From the NCBI GenBank assembly GCA_034440575.1, contig JAOTOL010001458.1, positions 957,501 to 1,021,500 on the forward strand: DNA of 64,000 bases. Reading direction: 5' to 3'. The position numbers and the translations under genes were made by a program. Of the stretch, positions 12,541 to 25,052 are shown piece after piece. The stretch comes from Imbricaverruca yamaguchii. Lineage: Eukaryota > Arthropoda > Thecostraca > Neoverrucidae. Each line of letters starts with the position of its first letter. The first letter of the stretch is position 1. A model generated the notes under the pieces. The model saw only the letters and a list, made by a program, of their open reading frames with translations, did no database searches and was not told the DNA's origin.

Positions 12541-12614
12541 GGCTGTGCGGATGAGATGTAGAAACGCAAAGTGCTTAGGCTGTGCGGATGAGATGTAGAA
12601 ACGCAAAGTGCTTA
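12541..12614. repeat. Perfect 37-bp tandem duplication
   Basis: Two identical adjacent 37-bp copies, beginning GGCTGTGCGGATGAGATG at 12541 and 12578. Lack of divergence implies a recent duplication or an assembly artefact. Confidence 0.95.
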
Positions 12615-12744
12615 GGCATGGAAATGGCAGACACAGTTCCCGCGACGTTTTCATGCTTTTTATCTGTTGATTCGAAGGTAGCTCAACATGACGCAACATC
12701 ACATTACTTTTCTAATATTATATATGACTGGGAATACATCGTAA

Positions 12745-12975
12745 TTTTTATGATTATATATGTATATATATATGTATATATGCGTGTATGTGTGTGTGTG
12801 TGTTTGTATGTACGTGTAAATGTATATATATATACATATATGAATATATATTATATATATGTGTATGTGTGTGTGTGTTTTTACATATATATATATGCAC
12901 ATATATATATATACATCTATGAATATATTTTTGGGCGTGTGTGTGCTCGTGCGTGCGTACGTGTGTGTATATATG
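12745..12975. repeat. Compound TA/GT microsatellite
   Basis: Alternating TATATG, GTGTGT and TACATA runs, with short unique breaks. Confidence 0.9.
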
Positions 12976-13204
12976 CTGGCTTCGTAGTCCACCAGATCCC
13001 GGAGAACAGAGGTGACACCATGGTCTTCTCTATTGTTTGATCGGCAGAATCTGCTCCCCACCCACGGTGCCATGTCCATTTATGGGAGGCACATCACGGG
13101 CGGCGTTGGCGGGACCGGTCCTCGGATCGTCGGTCCTCAGACAGTCGGAGATACCGCGCCGGCGGCGCTCGATGCGGCAAGTGTGTTCAGCGAGCTGCTG
13201 GCCG

Positions 13205-13725
13205 ATGCCCTGCGGCCCTGCGTGTGCAGATGTACACGCAGGGGATGGGGTTGGTGTTGGGGTAGGCGTGGGTGCAGTGCTGGGTGGCCGATAACCTGCG
13301 GTGCTGCGTGTGCAGATGTACACACAGGGGATGGGGATGGTGTTGGGGTAGGCGTGGGTGTAGCGCTGGGAGGCCGATGCCCTGCGGTGCTGCGTGTGCA
13401 GATGTACGGGGATGGGGATGGTGTTGGGGTAGGCGTGGGTGTAGCGCTGGGTGGCCGATAACCTGCGATGCTGCGTGTGCAGATGTACACGCAGGGGATG
13501 GGGTTGGTGTTGGGGTAGGCGTGGGTGCAGCGCTGGGTGGCCGATAACCTGCGATGCTGCGTATGCAGATGTACACGCAGGGGATGGGGATGGTGTTGGG
13601 GTAGGCGTGGGTGTAGCGCTGGGTGGCCGATAACCTGCGATGCTGCGTATGCAGATGTACACGCAGGGGATGGGGATGGTGTTGGGGTAGGCGTGGGTGT
13701 AGCGCTGGGTGGCCGATAACCTGTG
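13205..13725. repeat. 86-bp tandem repeat, about 6 units
   Basis: CAGATGTACACGCAGGGGAT, GTTGGGGTAGGCGTGGGTG and GGTGGCCGATAACCTGCG recur roughly every 86 bp. One unit, near 13400, lacks the ACACGCAG segment. Long minus-strand frames through here and the next array are repeat artefacts. Confidence 0.92.
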
Positions 13726-13877
13726 CGCCCGGCGGCCGTCGACAGGCCGAACAGGCCGGCAGCCGGCGAGTGACGTGCCGGCCTGATGGTGCAGCTCGGG
13801 CGGGCCGGGCGTGCCACATAAGGTCAGGCTGTCGGCCGGCGGATGCCATGTCTGGCGGACGCGGTGACGAGGCGTTT

Positions 13878-14071
13878 CGGCCATGCTGCTGCTGCTGCGG
13901 CGGCGGCGGCGGCAACGGCGGTGTCGGTGTCGGCGGCGGTGTCGGTGTTGGGATCGGCGGAGGCGGCGGCGGTGTCGGTGTCGGCGGAGGCGGCGGCGGC
14001 GGCGACGGTGTTGGCGGCGGTGTCGGTGTCGGTGTCGCGGCAGTGTCGGCGGCGGCGGTGTCGGCGTCGGT

Positions 14072-14103
<32 letters not shown>

Positions 14104-14121
14104 GATCGGCGGCGGCGGCGG

Positions 14122-14154
<33 letters not shown>

Positions 14155-14322
14155 TATCGGTGTCGGCGGCAGTGTCGGCGGCGGCGGCGGCGGTGTCGGT
14201 GTCGGTATCGGTGTCGGTGTCGGGATCGGCGGTGTCGGTGTCGGTATCGGTGTCGGTGTCGGGATCGGCGGAGGCGGCGGCGGTGTCGGTGTCGGCGGAG
14301 GCGGCGGCGGCGGCGGCGCGTG
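13878..14322. repeat. GGC / GGTGTC simple-repeat tract
   Basis: Runs of GGTGTC hexamers mixed with GGCGGC trimers; the opposite strand reads as GACACC/GCC. It is open in nearly every frame on both strands, with Gly/Val or Arg/His low-complexity products. Confidence 0.95.
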
Positions 14323-14879
14323 TACAGTGTCCGCCACACAGGCCGCTGTCGGCCGCGCGTCGCCGAACCGGTCGGTCGCCATGGGAGTGCAGCGGCCACC
14401 AGGGGGCGTAGTGCGGGCCGGTGATACCGGCTGTCGAACACGACTGCCGCTGTCGCGCGGTCGGCGCCGCCGCTCTCGCACGCCAGCTTCGTTGCCTGCA
14501 CGCCGGCGCCGGCAACAGAGGCCGGTTGTCTGTGGACTCGCGGCAGAGGGCGGGCGAACGCTCCAGCCTGCGGGGAAGCTGGCAGGACCTACAGCGTGCC
14601 AACATACGGACATTTTGGTGGAAAATGGCGCACTACTGGGAACACATTTATATTCCAGGTGAAATGCGCTGCTTTTTCTTTTCGTCTTCAGTTGATCGGA
14701 ATTAACCAATCATCGGGATTCATTTGCATACGACGGAAACAGCAAAAATGGAATGCAAATCCATTCAGCGTCCGGTTTGTACTCTGCTTCTTTAGTTCTG
14801 CAAGAAGTAAAACTTTTGTACCTAAAGCGTGTGCAATTTCACATCTCACGGACACCATTCCTGCGCAAACATTTAACGC
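14323..14879. other. Unique sequence, no gene seen
   Basis: A GC-rich first half grades into AT-rich DNA. Nothing supportable. Confidence 0.35.
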
Positions 14880-15045
14880 GTTCATCTACATCTGACGCCC
14901 TCCATCTACATCTCACACCCTCCAGCTACATCTGACCCCCTCAATCTACATCTGACACCTCCATCTGCATCTGACCCCCTCCACCTACATCTGATGCCCT
15001 CCATCTGCATCTGACCCCTCCATCTACATCTGACGCCCTCCTGAC
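14880..15045. repeat. 18-bp minisatellite (CTCCATCTACATCTGACG)
   Basis: About nine degenerate 17-18-bp units built on CCATCTACATCTGA. Confidence 0.9.
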
Positions 15046-15417
15046 AGTGTGAGGTCAGAGGCACTGCGCCCGGTCGCCGCGGATGTTCAGATGACACCGC
15101 GCGCTGGTGCCGCACTGGCCGACCGGACGGCTGGGAACACATCGGACCAGGAATGCTGCAGAGGTCACCGCAGTAGGACGACCCCGAGGTGGACTGGCGC
15201 CGCCGCACTGGCGCCGCCAAACTGGCGCCGCCGCACTGGCGCTGCCGCCTCGCACATACTGCGCCCATGTGATGGCGCACAAGTCCAGGGACAACGCCCA
15301 TGGGATGCCGGCTAGGTTCAGGGACAACGGACCAGTGTTGACGACCGCCGACGGAACAGAGGCCAGTGTTCCAGGTCTACCTACCATTTCGGAATAGAGG
15401 CCAGTGCATCAACAGCA

Positions 15418-15505
15418 GGGCTCCGGCGCCGGCACCGGCACCGACACCGACACCGACACCGGCACCGGCACCGGCACCGGCACCGACACCCACACCCACA
15501 CTGCG
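15418..15505. repeat. CACCGG / CACCGA hexanucleotide tract
   Basis: Hexamer array, about 80 bp. Unique DNA on either side (15046-15417 and 15506-15880) has no supported gene. Confidence 0.9.
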
Positions 15506-15879
15506 CACGCCCTGTGGAAGTCAGCCAATGCGGATATGTGGAGACCGATCCAGGAGATCGCTACGTTTTTCCAGACACTTAATTGGGTTTCATCATGCCA
15601 CATAAAGGTAAAGGGTCTTGGTGCCACCAAACGAACTGCTTTGTTTTGTTTTTAGCCTGAGCCCTTGCTGGGGTGGCTTCATGCATCAGGGTTCCATTGC
15701 CAAGCAGAGTCCGTCTCGTGAATCCTGGCCCCACCATCCGATCCGTGAATTCAAGTTCGACGGCAGAAATCCGAAAGAGAGTTTAACGTTAATGCACGGA
15801 CACGGTCGCCCCGCCCCGGTAGCTCGTCCCCGGTCTCGTATGGCCAGGTGCCAACTAATACTCCCAGCCGGGGGGGGGG

Positions 15880-15990
15880 GGCTAAGTGCAAGAACGTGCA
15901 GCGACCCGAGCCCGTCTTGTCAGACCAGACCAATGCAAACCAGCACTCTAACCAGTTGCGCTACCGGGGAGACAAACCGCGTGACACAAC
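15880..15990 (-). repeat. Possible tRNA-derived SINE head (degenerate)
   Basis: The minus strand carries TAGCGCAACTGG, a good match to a tRNA A box, within a tRNA-like 5' half (GGTAGCGCAACTGGTTAGAG). The expected B box about 40-50 nt downstream is poor, so this is a decayed element at best. Confidence 0.35.
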
Positions 15991-16797
15991 TGAAGTGTGT
16001 CAGCTGATTGCACGAATGTACCAACGTTGAGCGTGATGCACGGTAATGGGTTGCTGTCGCGGTGCTTTGTCGTGAAGTCTGACCGTCAAGGCGATTCGTC
16101 AACGAACCGCCGTGTGTAGTTGCACTCCGATGGAGATGCAGTGCACTCGTCGGCATGTGGCGCTGACGCTAAGCACACAAATGGTGGACACTTCGTAACC
16201 GTGGCGATCGACAAGCTCTGACGCCCAAATAGGGAGCTGAAAACTCCAAGTGTACTTGCTCGTCTGTGCACCCTCACAGTCACGTGTGCGACACATCTTG
16301 CACATCGTCAGACTTCAACTGCAGCCTGGTGCACACAACTGGTCTCGGTAACCCGCCGGGATTGGAAGCCCATGGTCAGCCCCATTACAATACCCGTAAC
16401 GATGTGATTCAACTCCTGGTTGTACCCCTATCACTTTTCAGTTTCGCCAGTCTCGGTCGCCGGGTCCACCGTTCGGTTTGTTCCTGGTGCATGTGAACTA
16501 TTTTTTCATTGCAACAGCACGTGCAAATTATAGATACTCTGGTGAGAGAGGTGCACATTGAACACCCTTCGTCGCAGACACAATTGCAGACACAATCTTC
16601 GTCTGGCGAAAGTCGCCACATGCCGTTCCTTTTTCTTTTGATCCAATTGGACCAGCCTCAGTTTGCTGCCGCTGACCATGACCTGGGCAGCGACAACAGG
16701 TACAGACAGAAGCCACTCACGACGCCCATAGCTGGAAAACTGTCGGCTGATCTTTCCTCAGCACAAACCTGTGTGCCTTCGCATGCTACCTAACGAG
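15991..16797. other. Unique sequence, no gene seen
   Basis: Several short frames on both strands, none with a recognisable motif. Confidence 0.35.
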
Positions 16798-17266
16798 CAG
16801 GGGCGGAGCCAGGAATTTCCACTACTACCCGTCTGGAGTGAGGCCATTTCCTCGGATAGACGCCTTCGGCTGAAAATCCATGAAGCAGAGCGAGGGAAAG
16901 AAAGAGAGGGAGAGAGATATTTAGAGATGGAGATAGAGATAGAGATAGAGAGAGAGTGAGAGTGAGAGGGAGAGTGAATGAATGAGTGAGTGAGTGAGTG
17001 AGTGAGTGGGTGAGTGAGTGTGAGAGAGATAGAGAGAGTGAGAGAGAGAGCAGGATGAGATGCACTCGGGCGTACTAAAGGGAAACTCCTTCTCAGGGGA
17101 TCATCCTCTGAAAATGACCCCTTTGGTTGTCAAATCCGTTGATCGGGAGACGGCTGCACTCAAGCCTCCCTGAAGAAGTGCCTTTGCACGATCAGCAGAA
17201 CATCACCTTTCCATGTGTGTGTGGGGGGAAGGGGAGAGGGGCACATTCCCCGTTGTACTGCCCCTG
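16798..17266. mobile_element. hAT-like non-autonomous element expanded by a GA tract
   Basis: The left end reads CAGGGGCGGAGCCAGGAATT. The right end (about 17266) reads, on the opposite strand, CAGGGGCAGTACAACGG. Stretches around 17086-17180 resemble the reversed interior of the 9666-9977 element, including CTTCTCAGGGG and a diverged TCCGTTGA segment. A GA-rich tract (16895-17055) lies in the middle and accounts for the extra length. The target duplication is not clear (CTAACGAG versus CAACCGTC). Confidence 0.5.
16895..17055. repeat. GA/GAGT purine microsatellite
   Basis: AGAGAGAT, GAGTGAGT and GAGAGA runs, inside the hAT-like element. Confidence 0.9.
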
Positions 17267-17867
17267 CAACCGTCGCTGTTTACGAGGTATCGCCAGGGTC
17301 TGGCATTGGCAGTGGTCTTCACCAGTGGCTGATATTCCGCGAGCAGCGCATTTCCAACCCCTGAGTTTCGGCTATGCCACCTCACTTCACCCCACCCCAC
17401 CTCCGGCTGGTGTTCCGGGGGCACTTCCTTACTCTCAGGCTCAGCTGTCCTGCAGTCCCCCTGCCCCCACCCCACCCCATATTCCACGAGACGCGCCACA
17501 GTGCGAGATGCGCCACGCCACGTCCCCCTCTCTCTCTACGCCCCGTCCCCCTCTCTCTCTCTACGCCACGTCCCCCTCTCCCGACTCCACACACGCCGCT
17601 GCACGCCACCGCCTCCATTCATCACGTGGGACTACGCCTGCGGGCGTGCCCGTGAGCGAGCCGTTCTCCGCTCCATCCATTTGCTTATTGCAGGACTGGT
17701 CGCCCCGGTGCGTCATCTACGCGGCAGGATATTCTGCGCAGTCACATCGCATCGTCTGGTCTAGCGCAATTCATTAGGCTCGCCGCCGCTCAGCACAACT
17801 CATTCAATCCGAGCCGGGCGAATCCGGCACAGCCGGTCCTGACGTTCGAGACTGCTGCTCTCATAGA
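17267..17867. other. Unique sequence with pyrimidine-rich repeats
   Basis: A short CCCCCTCTCTCTCTACGCC repeat lies at about 17521-17585. No gene supported. Confidence 0.4.
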
Positions 17868-18385
17868 TACAGAAATACAGATACAGTTGCCGATACAGGA
17901 ATACAGATACAGGAATATATATACAGGTATGCAGATACAGGTATACAGATACAGGTACAGACAGGCATATAAATAGTACAGCCATACAGATACAGCTATA
18001 CAGCTACAGGTATACAGATACAGGAATACAGCTATAGGTATATAGATACAGGTATGCAGATACAGGCATACAGCTATACAGAGGCACATATCCAGATATA
18101 CATATGCACAGATATGCAGCTGCACAGATAGGTATATAGCTACACAGACATGCAGACACACAGATATGCAGATACTCAGGCACAGTTGTACATATGCACA
18201 TATATACAGATACACAGATATACAGATACACAGATATACAGATACACAGATATACAGATACATAGATATACAGATACACAGACATACAGATACACAGATA
18301 TACAGATACACAGATATACAGATACACAGATATACAGTTACACAGATATACAGATACACAGATATACATATACAGATATACAGAT
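17868..18385. repeat. ACAGATATACAGATAC microsatellite
   Basis: Degenerate at the left and nearly perfect at 18200-18370, with ACAGATACACAGATAT units. All overlapping frames are artefacts. Confidence 0.95.
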
Positions 18386-18665
18386 AGCACATATGTGATC
18401 CCAGGACTTATCACGAAAGTTGACAACAAATTGTTCACCCCACCCCACCGATTCTGATGAGAGAACAGATGCAGCAGGCTATCTTCGGCCCAAACGACGG
18501 TTCTCAGATTTTTTGGTTTCTAGGTGCAATGAACCATGATAAACAGTTCATGGAAGTCTTGAGGTCACTGGGAAAGTTTAAAAAAGCATAGTTTTATATT
18601 TGAATGGTAGCAATCAGCGTATTAAATATATATATCATCCTAAAGCATCGGATCTACTCAATATG

Positions 18666-19518
18666 TTAACCCGTCCCGTCCCGTTTCTGGGGGGTCTTCA
18701 ACCGCCCTATCCCCTCAGGTTTTTCGCGGATAGCGGACGAACGGCGCACGGCAGCGCGCCCAAATTTGGCATACCTTTTCCTACATCCATTTTACATGCT
18801 GATTCAAAAATTTTAGACCATGTCGTCTAGGGTCAACGAGTTAGTCGAGGTCAAGGGATGTCACCTCCAAAAAAGTTCAACCAGTCGTCACGCTTTAACG
18901 GATACAGATACTTTAAAGACTTTTCCACCGTTTGCTTATGTTTACGGATGCAACAAAACGTACGAGTGAATTTTTGTTTGTTTGTTTTTGACTGCATATA
19001 AATTGTGCGCATTTGCCAAATTGCAGTTCAAATACAGGATTCTGGCTAAAACAAATATTTTTTATTAGAGAAAGTTGACTTCCAACAACATTTATCGGCC
19101 TGCTTTACCCATCGAAAAAGGAAAATTAAAGAAAACTTGAAAACTCAAAATTTGGGAATTTCAACAAGTTATTTTGTTTTGGGTGGGGGGAACAATTATA
19201 GCCATGGTCGATTTCGCTGTCCTTTTCTCATTCCTAATAAATTTTGTTTTTCATATATCCCCAAAATGAACACCCCTAGAGTCAAAAACATAATGTAAGT
19301 CGTGAAAAGTCGTGAAAATCTAGCTTACCTGGTGACATCACTTTTCGGGGAAAATTGTTTTGGAGGGTGGACTCGGACCCTACTCGTCGAACGCTTTCCG
19401 ATGACACCCCTTTCGTTTTCGTGCGATGCTTAGTTTGGATTTAAGAGGGGGGTCTTCAACCTCCCCCCCCCCTAGAGACGGGGTGTGAGGATTTGACCGG
19501 AAAGACGGCGCGGGTTAA
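18666..19518 (+). mobile_element. piggyBac-like non-autonomous element with TTAA target sites
   Basis: TTAA lies at 18666-18669 and again at 19515-19518. Immediately inside are inverted ends: CCCGTCCCGTCCCGTTTC on the left and, on the opposite strand at the right, CCCGCGCCGTCTTTCC. TTAA target sites with ends starting CCC are the hallmark of piggyBac elements (established knowledge). The roughly 845-bp interior has no long frame and no transposase, so it would need an enzyme supplied from elsewhere. A partial copy in the opposite orientation lies at 47084-47570, which supports its being a repeat family. Assignment to piggyBac rests on ends and target site only. Confidence 0.75.
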
Positions 19519-19554
19519 AAATATACGACAAGTTCAACTGCTAGGTCGTATAGC

Positions 19555-19725
19555 GTCACCGATCTCTCACGCCTCGGCGGGACCCATTCCTCGGTGGACT
19601 CACGCCTCGGAGGGACTCACGCCTCGGTGGAGTCACGCCTCGGTGGACTCGGCAATCCGGCCGGCTGTGGGATTCGACCCCACGGTCTTGCGACCAAGAG
19701 TCCGATGCCTTACCGATACTGAGTC
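19555..19725 (-). repeat. tRNA-derived SINE-like sequence (Lys-like head) beside a short repeat
   Basis: On the minus strand, GGGGTCGAATCCCAC is a good B box. Upstream lies CTCAGTATCGGTAAGGCATC, an A-box-like region, and the presumed anticodon loop reads CTCTTGG, as in a tRNA-Lys(CTT). The acceptor arm does not pair, so it is not a working tRNA gene. Next to it (19565-19660) are about five copies of a 16-18-bp GCCTCGGTGGACTCAC repeat. Confidence 0.55.
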
Positions 19726-22055
19726 TATAGTGAACTTTTGACCTCTTAACCTCAGGTCGCTTCATTGACGTCACGACCTTTAAAAAAATTACATTTCGAT
19801 ATTTTCCATTTTTCAAGCTAATCGATGATCAATCAACTGTCTATGTGATGACATCATTTTGCTTTCTAAAGCTGTATTTATACTGGATCACAGAGGTCAA
19901 ATGTCAGTACCTGACATGAGCTACAGATAGTGTTGTTATTTGTTTAGTCTAGTCACATAGTCCACTAAAATAGACTTAGCAGTCGACATGGGTGCCATTT
20001 AAAAACTACTTGCCCATGGACAACGGTGATGATACTGTCAAGCACACGAAAGGTAAAGGACAAGTATGGATGAGGGGACTGGCCACGATACAGTGGAGTT
20101 GTGTGAATTGCACAAGTGATCGATATGATTTCTATTTCAGAACCATTTAATGCTAACTCACGATGTTATCAGATTGAATTCCATCGGAGGCCACGCTGGC
20201 AACACTGCGTCAGCAGCCTGCCCTTAGGCTGAAGCTTAACGTGTGTATTATATAACGCATTCCATACGGGTATCACTTGGGAGCACTTTGCTGGGAAAAA
20301 CCACAAGGCCATCATTGCGCCACGATAGGCCACAGAGGTAAACTTTGGATGTTTTTCTTTTGCGATATCACGGTGTACGGTGCGTTGTAGGATTTCGTCA
20401 CGGTGTGGTCTTCTCGTGTCGCTGGAGCCTGCTGACGTGTGGGCAATGAATCATCTTTCCTAGTCTGTGATCGCATCGTATGACATTTGTCGGAGGCGCT
20501 GGTGGAAGTCACCACGGCCATGCGACTCTCCGAACAGGAATTGGACAGGAAGGTGGTTTAATTTTAAGAGTTCACTGACATTAACGGGCGCCGTGGATAA
20601 CGGGACGCTACAGCCGCATGGGACACAGGAGGCACACACGTGCAGTACACAAGCGGCTACTTTTGGGCGATGTTCGCGATGGCCAAACCGCTCTTATAGA
20701 AAGCAAAGGACAGCACTGCCATCGGGCTTCCATCGGATGTCGTCGGATCTCCGCGTGGGATATTTGCAGCCGGTTGGCATTGTCTATGACTTGCTTAGCC
20801 TTCGGCGTCCACCGTGGTCTTATGAGACCGTGAGGCTTTGAACTTGTCAAACAGCATAGCATAAGTAACACTGACTGTGAGTGACCGTGATGTCCTATCC
20901 CATATTGCTTACCACAAGCGCAAAGCGTGCTGCACGACACCACTAATCTCGGGGTTTAATGGGAATAGCGTGATGTCACCTGATCTGATCTTGCATGAGC
21001 ATGTTGTCGAACACGTGTAATGTCGCAAGCCACCGTTCCCTATTTGACTATGCAAAATGCGCGACGTGATTTGATAGCATGTCATGCGCTCCTTTCGGCG
21101 AAATTCAGCCGCATTCCTTGTCGAATGACATCACGCAGAGGCTTATCACCTTCCACGGTTCCTTTCAGGCTTGACCGCCTTGGCTTGAACGGGAATGGTT
21201 AGTTGGCTGTTATAACCTCAGGGCTCATGAGTTACTGTGGCTGCATGGGGCTCTGTCGAACGCCAGTTCGGCAGGGAAATGCTGCTCAGCATCCCGGTTC
21301 ATACGACTAAAGCATTGCACCTCAAATGGGTTACACGGGGAAAAGAAGAAGAAAAACCAGGCAGACGGCCATGAAATACAAATTTCGCCAGGATGTCGGT
21401 ATGATATCCCTACTAGTCGGTGTGATAGGCCACCGTACAACCTCTCACGCCGGTGTCGCTTGTTTTCAGTTAAGGTAAATGACACTCGCTAAATATAGGA
21501 TGGAAAAAGGTACAAATTTAAAAAACATCCAAAGGCCCACACAAATGGATCAACGACTACATGCCCACTGATGTAGACACATATATTACCACGGATGGCA
21601 CACAATAATGAACAGGGCCAAAGAATACTCAAGCAGCTGGTCTACGAACAAAAATGGAGCACGTTCGCTAGCCGGATAAAATAAGGGAGAACACTCACCC
21701 GCACCACCCCCATAGATTTTAACGCGTAGAAAAGAGCGAACTCAAGCATCGGCTAGAACGGTCGGATTGTATGAGGGCCATGATGATGCTTCTCGGTGGC
21801 CGCAAGTGAACGAATTGTGGCGGAAAGCGATTAATTGAAAGCGCTTGCGACTAAAATTATATAGGGAGAACATTAAGTGCTTTTTTTAAGGGCTCAGATA
21901 GTTCTTTCGGAGCCAGTAAGCCATCTTGGAACTTGAAGGGTCCCTCATAGGCCTCAGAAACGCTACGACATCCCAAAGTACCCCTCTAGGAGCTCCAAGA
22001 GGTCCGCCCATGGCTCATAGAGGCTGTCTCGGTCCCTATCCAGGGAACATAGTGT
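19726..22055. other. Unique sequence, no gene seen
   Basis: About 2.3 kb of apparently single-copy DNA. Short frames such as 20467-20841 (+) have no domain or splice support. Nothing called. Confidence 0.35.
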
Positions 22056-22482
22056 ACAGACATGGATACCTCACTTAGAAGAAGATTTAGGCATGCTTGA
22101 AAGAGTTAAACGCAAAGCCACGAGACTTGTCAGTGGGCTACGTAAATTAGGATACGGAGGAAGGCTTATGATATTAGATATGTGTTCACCCAAGTATAAG
22201 ACGTTAGAGGGTGATATGAATGCAATGGTTAAAATCGTCAGAGGGTTAGATAATGTCAATCTGAATGATGCTCTTCTATTTAGAGGATCACATAGAGGCC
22301 ATCAATTTAGGTCGAACAAGTCAAGGTTTGGAGAGTTAAACGCCAACAGATTTTCAGTCAAGAGGTGGTTGGTGAACGGAATAGGCTGTCCGCTGATGTA
22401 GTGGGGAGTCCCTCATTGAATGCATGTAAGAATAGGGTGGGCAAATTGTTTCCGTGGGATAATCTTGTTTTTGAGCTATAAT
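22056..22482 (+). pseudogene. Old LINE fragment, C-terminal end of reverse-transcriptase ORF
   Basis: Translation gives a stretch aligning with the C-terminal region of the LINE ORF2 at 48-52 kb: LERVKRKATRLVSGLRKLGY here against LERVQKRAAKMVNGISNLAY there, followed by a shared RGH..F....SR motif. At about 22360 the frame shifts, and the rest of the C-terminus (NRLSADVVGSPSLNACKNRV) continues in another frame to a stop at 22480. This is a diverged, frameshifted remnant of the same broad LINE class but a different family, judged by its many differences. It has no 3' tail repeat. Confidence 0.8.
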
Positions 22483-24940
22483 TGGTGGCGAATGATGTGA
22501 AACTTATGTTAGTAGGCGTGCACTGCATAGACCCTTTCACAGTCATGGATAAATGAGTTTGAACATTATTGATGGGGCATGGGTGCGGAGCAATGTCCTA
22601 TGCCATATCAAATGAATGGTGCTAGATACGTTATGTTAGATATTTCCTTTGGTACTTGGATATGGTTTTGATTTGGGTGTGCCGATGTCCTGTGTCTCGT
22701 CTGATAGGATCTGGGTTTTGGAGGCTTAGCTTCGATGGCCTTTGCGGCTCTTATTAAACCTGATCACTTGAGGATTTTGCAACGTGTGCGGAGGGTCTCG
22801 CATATCTCAAAGAGGTCCTCATGTGCATTAAAGTGGCCCCCACAGGCAGCGAATGGACTTCATAGGCGCCATAGAGGCCCACATATGCATCGAAAGGGCT
22901 ATGGTGGGCTCCAAGATCCCCCACGTGCCTCCATTGTTGCACTTATACTTAAAAGTGGCACCTGCGGACTTCAAATGCTCTTTCACAGACCACAGATGGG
23001 CCTGCGATCACTTCATTGATGCTGACCATCTGTAGAGACCGTCCATAGACATCCTCACATATCTTAAGCAGCCCCTCGTGTTCTTCAAGGGGACGGCGTT
23101 AGGCTCGGAGGGCTCTTATATCCACCAGAGGACTCACACAGTTCTAAAAGTGAGTCTCGCACACCTCGAAGGGGACTCACGTGTCTCAAAAGAGCCATCA
23201 CATCCCTCAAAGAGATCCGATGAAGCCATCCAAGGACCTCCGCAGGCATCTGTTCCACGTAGATAAGAACCACATTTCACCTTAGTTACGAAATAGAAGC
23301 ATAGGCTAAGAGGTGGGTAAGGTCCCTTTCGGGTGCCTGCAAAGCCGGGACTTCGAGAGGTCCCTGACATCTCGACTTGCTCGAAATGTTCGCGGGCCGA
23401 CTCTGAGACGAGCATCCTCCCGGGACATGGGGTGAAGGATATGCTCGCTCTGTTCCATCAGCATTTGGGGTGTGAGCTACGGCACCTTCTCATGGTCCTG
23501 TTCCGCCGCCTTTCGTCTATGGAGACTTGTATAGAGATCTGCTGATATGCTCTGCACAATAGCGCTAAAAATATTTGAGGTTCCTAAAAGAACATGGCCT
23601 AGCTCCGCTTCTGCCCAAAATATGTTTTCTAAAGTTGGGTACAAAACTTGTAAATCACACTCCGCAAATCTGACCAAGTTTCGCAAGGCTTCTCCGGCAT
23701 TCCTTTGAATCGGGAGCAAAAATTCGGGAGTAGGTTTCAGAGGCTCCACCCCACCGTCATATGCAAATGTTAAGTCGTGCTAAGCCAGAAAGTTGAGCTC
23801 ATACAGTGTCATGTTTGTGGACTTCACAATCAACAGCTGGATAATGAGCACAGGAAGAACAAGTTACTAGTGTGTGGGGACGGGGTGGGGTGGGCAGGAC
23901 CACGGGCCTGCGCCTATCGATTCGGCATCAGTTGCATGCCAAGCCCTCGTCGTATATCAATGACATCGACATTTAACAGACGTGGCTGGAAATTAAAAGT
24001 CGGATGCGATTTGCAGCTATTGACGAGTGGCCAGCACGTCGGTCGACGAGACAAGAGACTTAAGATATCGATCAGCTTAAGCGAGGCCACATGCCGCCCA
24101 ATATATAATCTCTGGTGTACTCAAAAGCATGGCGCACTGTCAACGGCAACTCACAATGACCACACATCAGTTTCGACTCCGTCATCTACACGTAACTGAG
24201 TGGTGTGTGCCTGCGCCCTATTCTTAGCCTAGCGAGCATTATTTCCTCCCACCGCGATTTTCTCACTGATAACCCCCGCCAGATCAACGTTCATGTGCAA
24301 TGTTTCATCATCAATGTCCCTTGGCTGCTTACTACCAATGAAATCGCACGCCTACTGCCACTGAAGCTCGAAGCTGCTGATGTCCCGGTTGAGGTGAGTG
24401 GCATGGAGGGGAAGTGCGTGAGTGCGAGGTTTACCGGCTGCGCTCTTGGTCGCCACATGAGCTTCGTCGTTCCCGATAATGCCGATTAGACATCACCGAT
24501 GTTGCCAATAGTATCGTGAGCACTATCTCTTCCGATAGTTCCCACATGACTCAACAGAGGACAACGCTATTACCAGACCGACTGGGAGTATTAAGAAGCA
24601 TTGCTGTTTCCTGTACAGGCGGATCACGAGGATAACAACACTTCATGGCTAAACGATCTCGGAACGAATCAGAAACAGTGACGTTAAAACTTACATCCCA
24701 GTCTTCAATGAAGCGCAACGCTGCTCTGGATGCTCAATTAATTTCGTCGTGTGGACGGATGCACGTGTGAGCACTGGAAGCGTCCACGTGGTGGAACCAC
24801 TCACGAAACACAGTCCACACCATTGCAGTGGCGTAGATCGTCCCACGTCCCTGACGTGTGTTGAAATATCCCGTCACGGTCTAGGTTCAAATGCCAGTCC
24901 TTGAACCATCAGTGTAAGTAAAAACACATCCATGATAAGA
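22483..24940. other. Mostly unique; degenerate CATAGAGGCCC-type repeats
   Basis: From about 22790 to 23260 the text repeatedly returns to AAAGAGGTCC, CATAGAGGCCC and similar at irregular intervals, suggesting an old decayed minisatellite. The rest, including short frames at 23777-24199 and 24205-24489, shows no recognisable family. Confidence 0.35.
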
Positions 24941-25052
24941 TTCCGGTATTATATGTCATCATGGGAGAAAGGGTGCTGGTGTCACCTCTGTTTACGGTTC
25001 CGGTATTATATGCCATCATGGGAGAAAGGGTGCTGGTATCCCCTCTGTTTCA
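24941..25052. repeat. 57-bp tandem duplication
   Basis: TTCCGGTATTATATGYCATC begins at 24941 and again at 24998; the two copies differ at a few positions. Confidence 0.85.

Noticed and set aside
13030..14709. 559-codon minus-strand frame, Pro/Thr-rich
   Set aside because: Runs through the 86-bp repeat and the GGTGTC tract; low complexity and open in parallel frames.
19660..19725. Functional tRNA-Lys gene
   Set aside because: The B box is good, but the acceptor stem does not pair and the head continues into unrelated sequence; better explained as SINE-derived. The same applies to 39500-39600 and 60023-60100.
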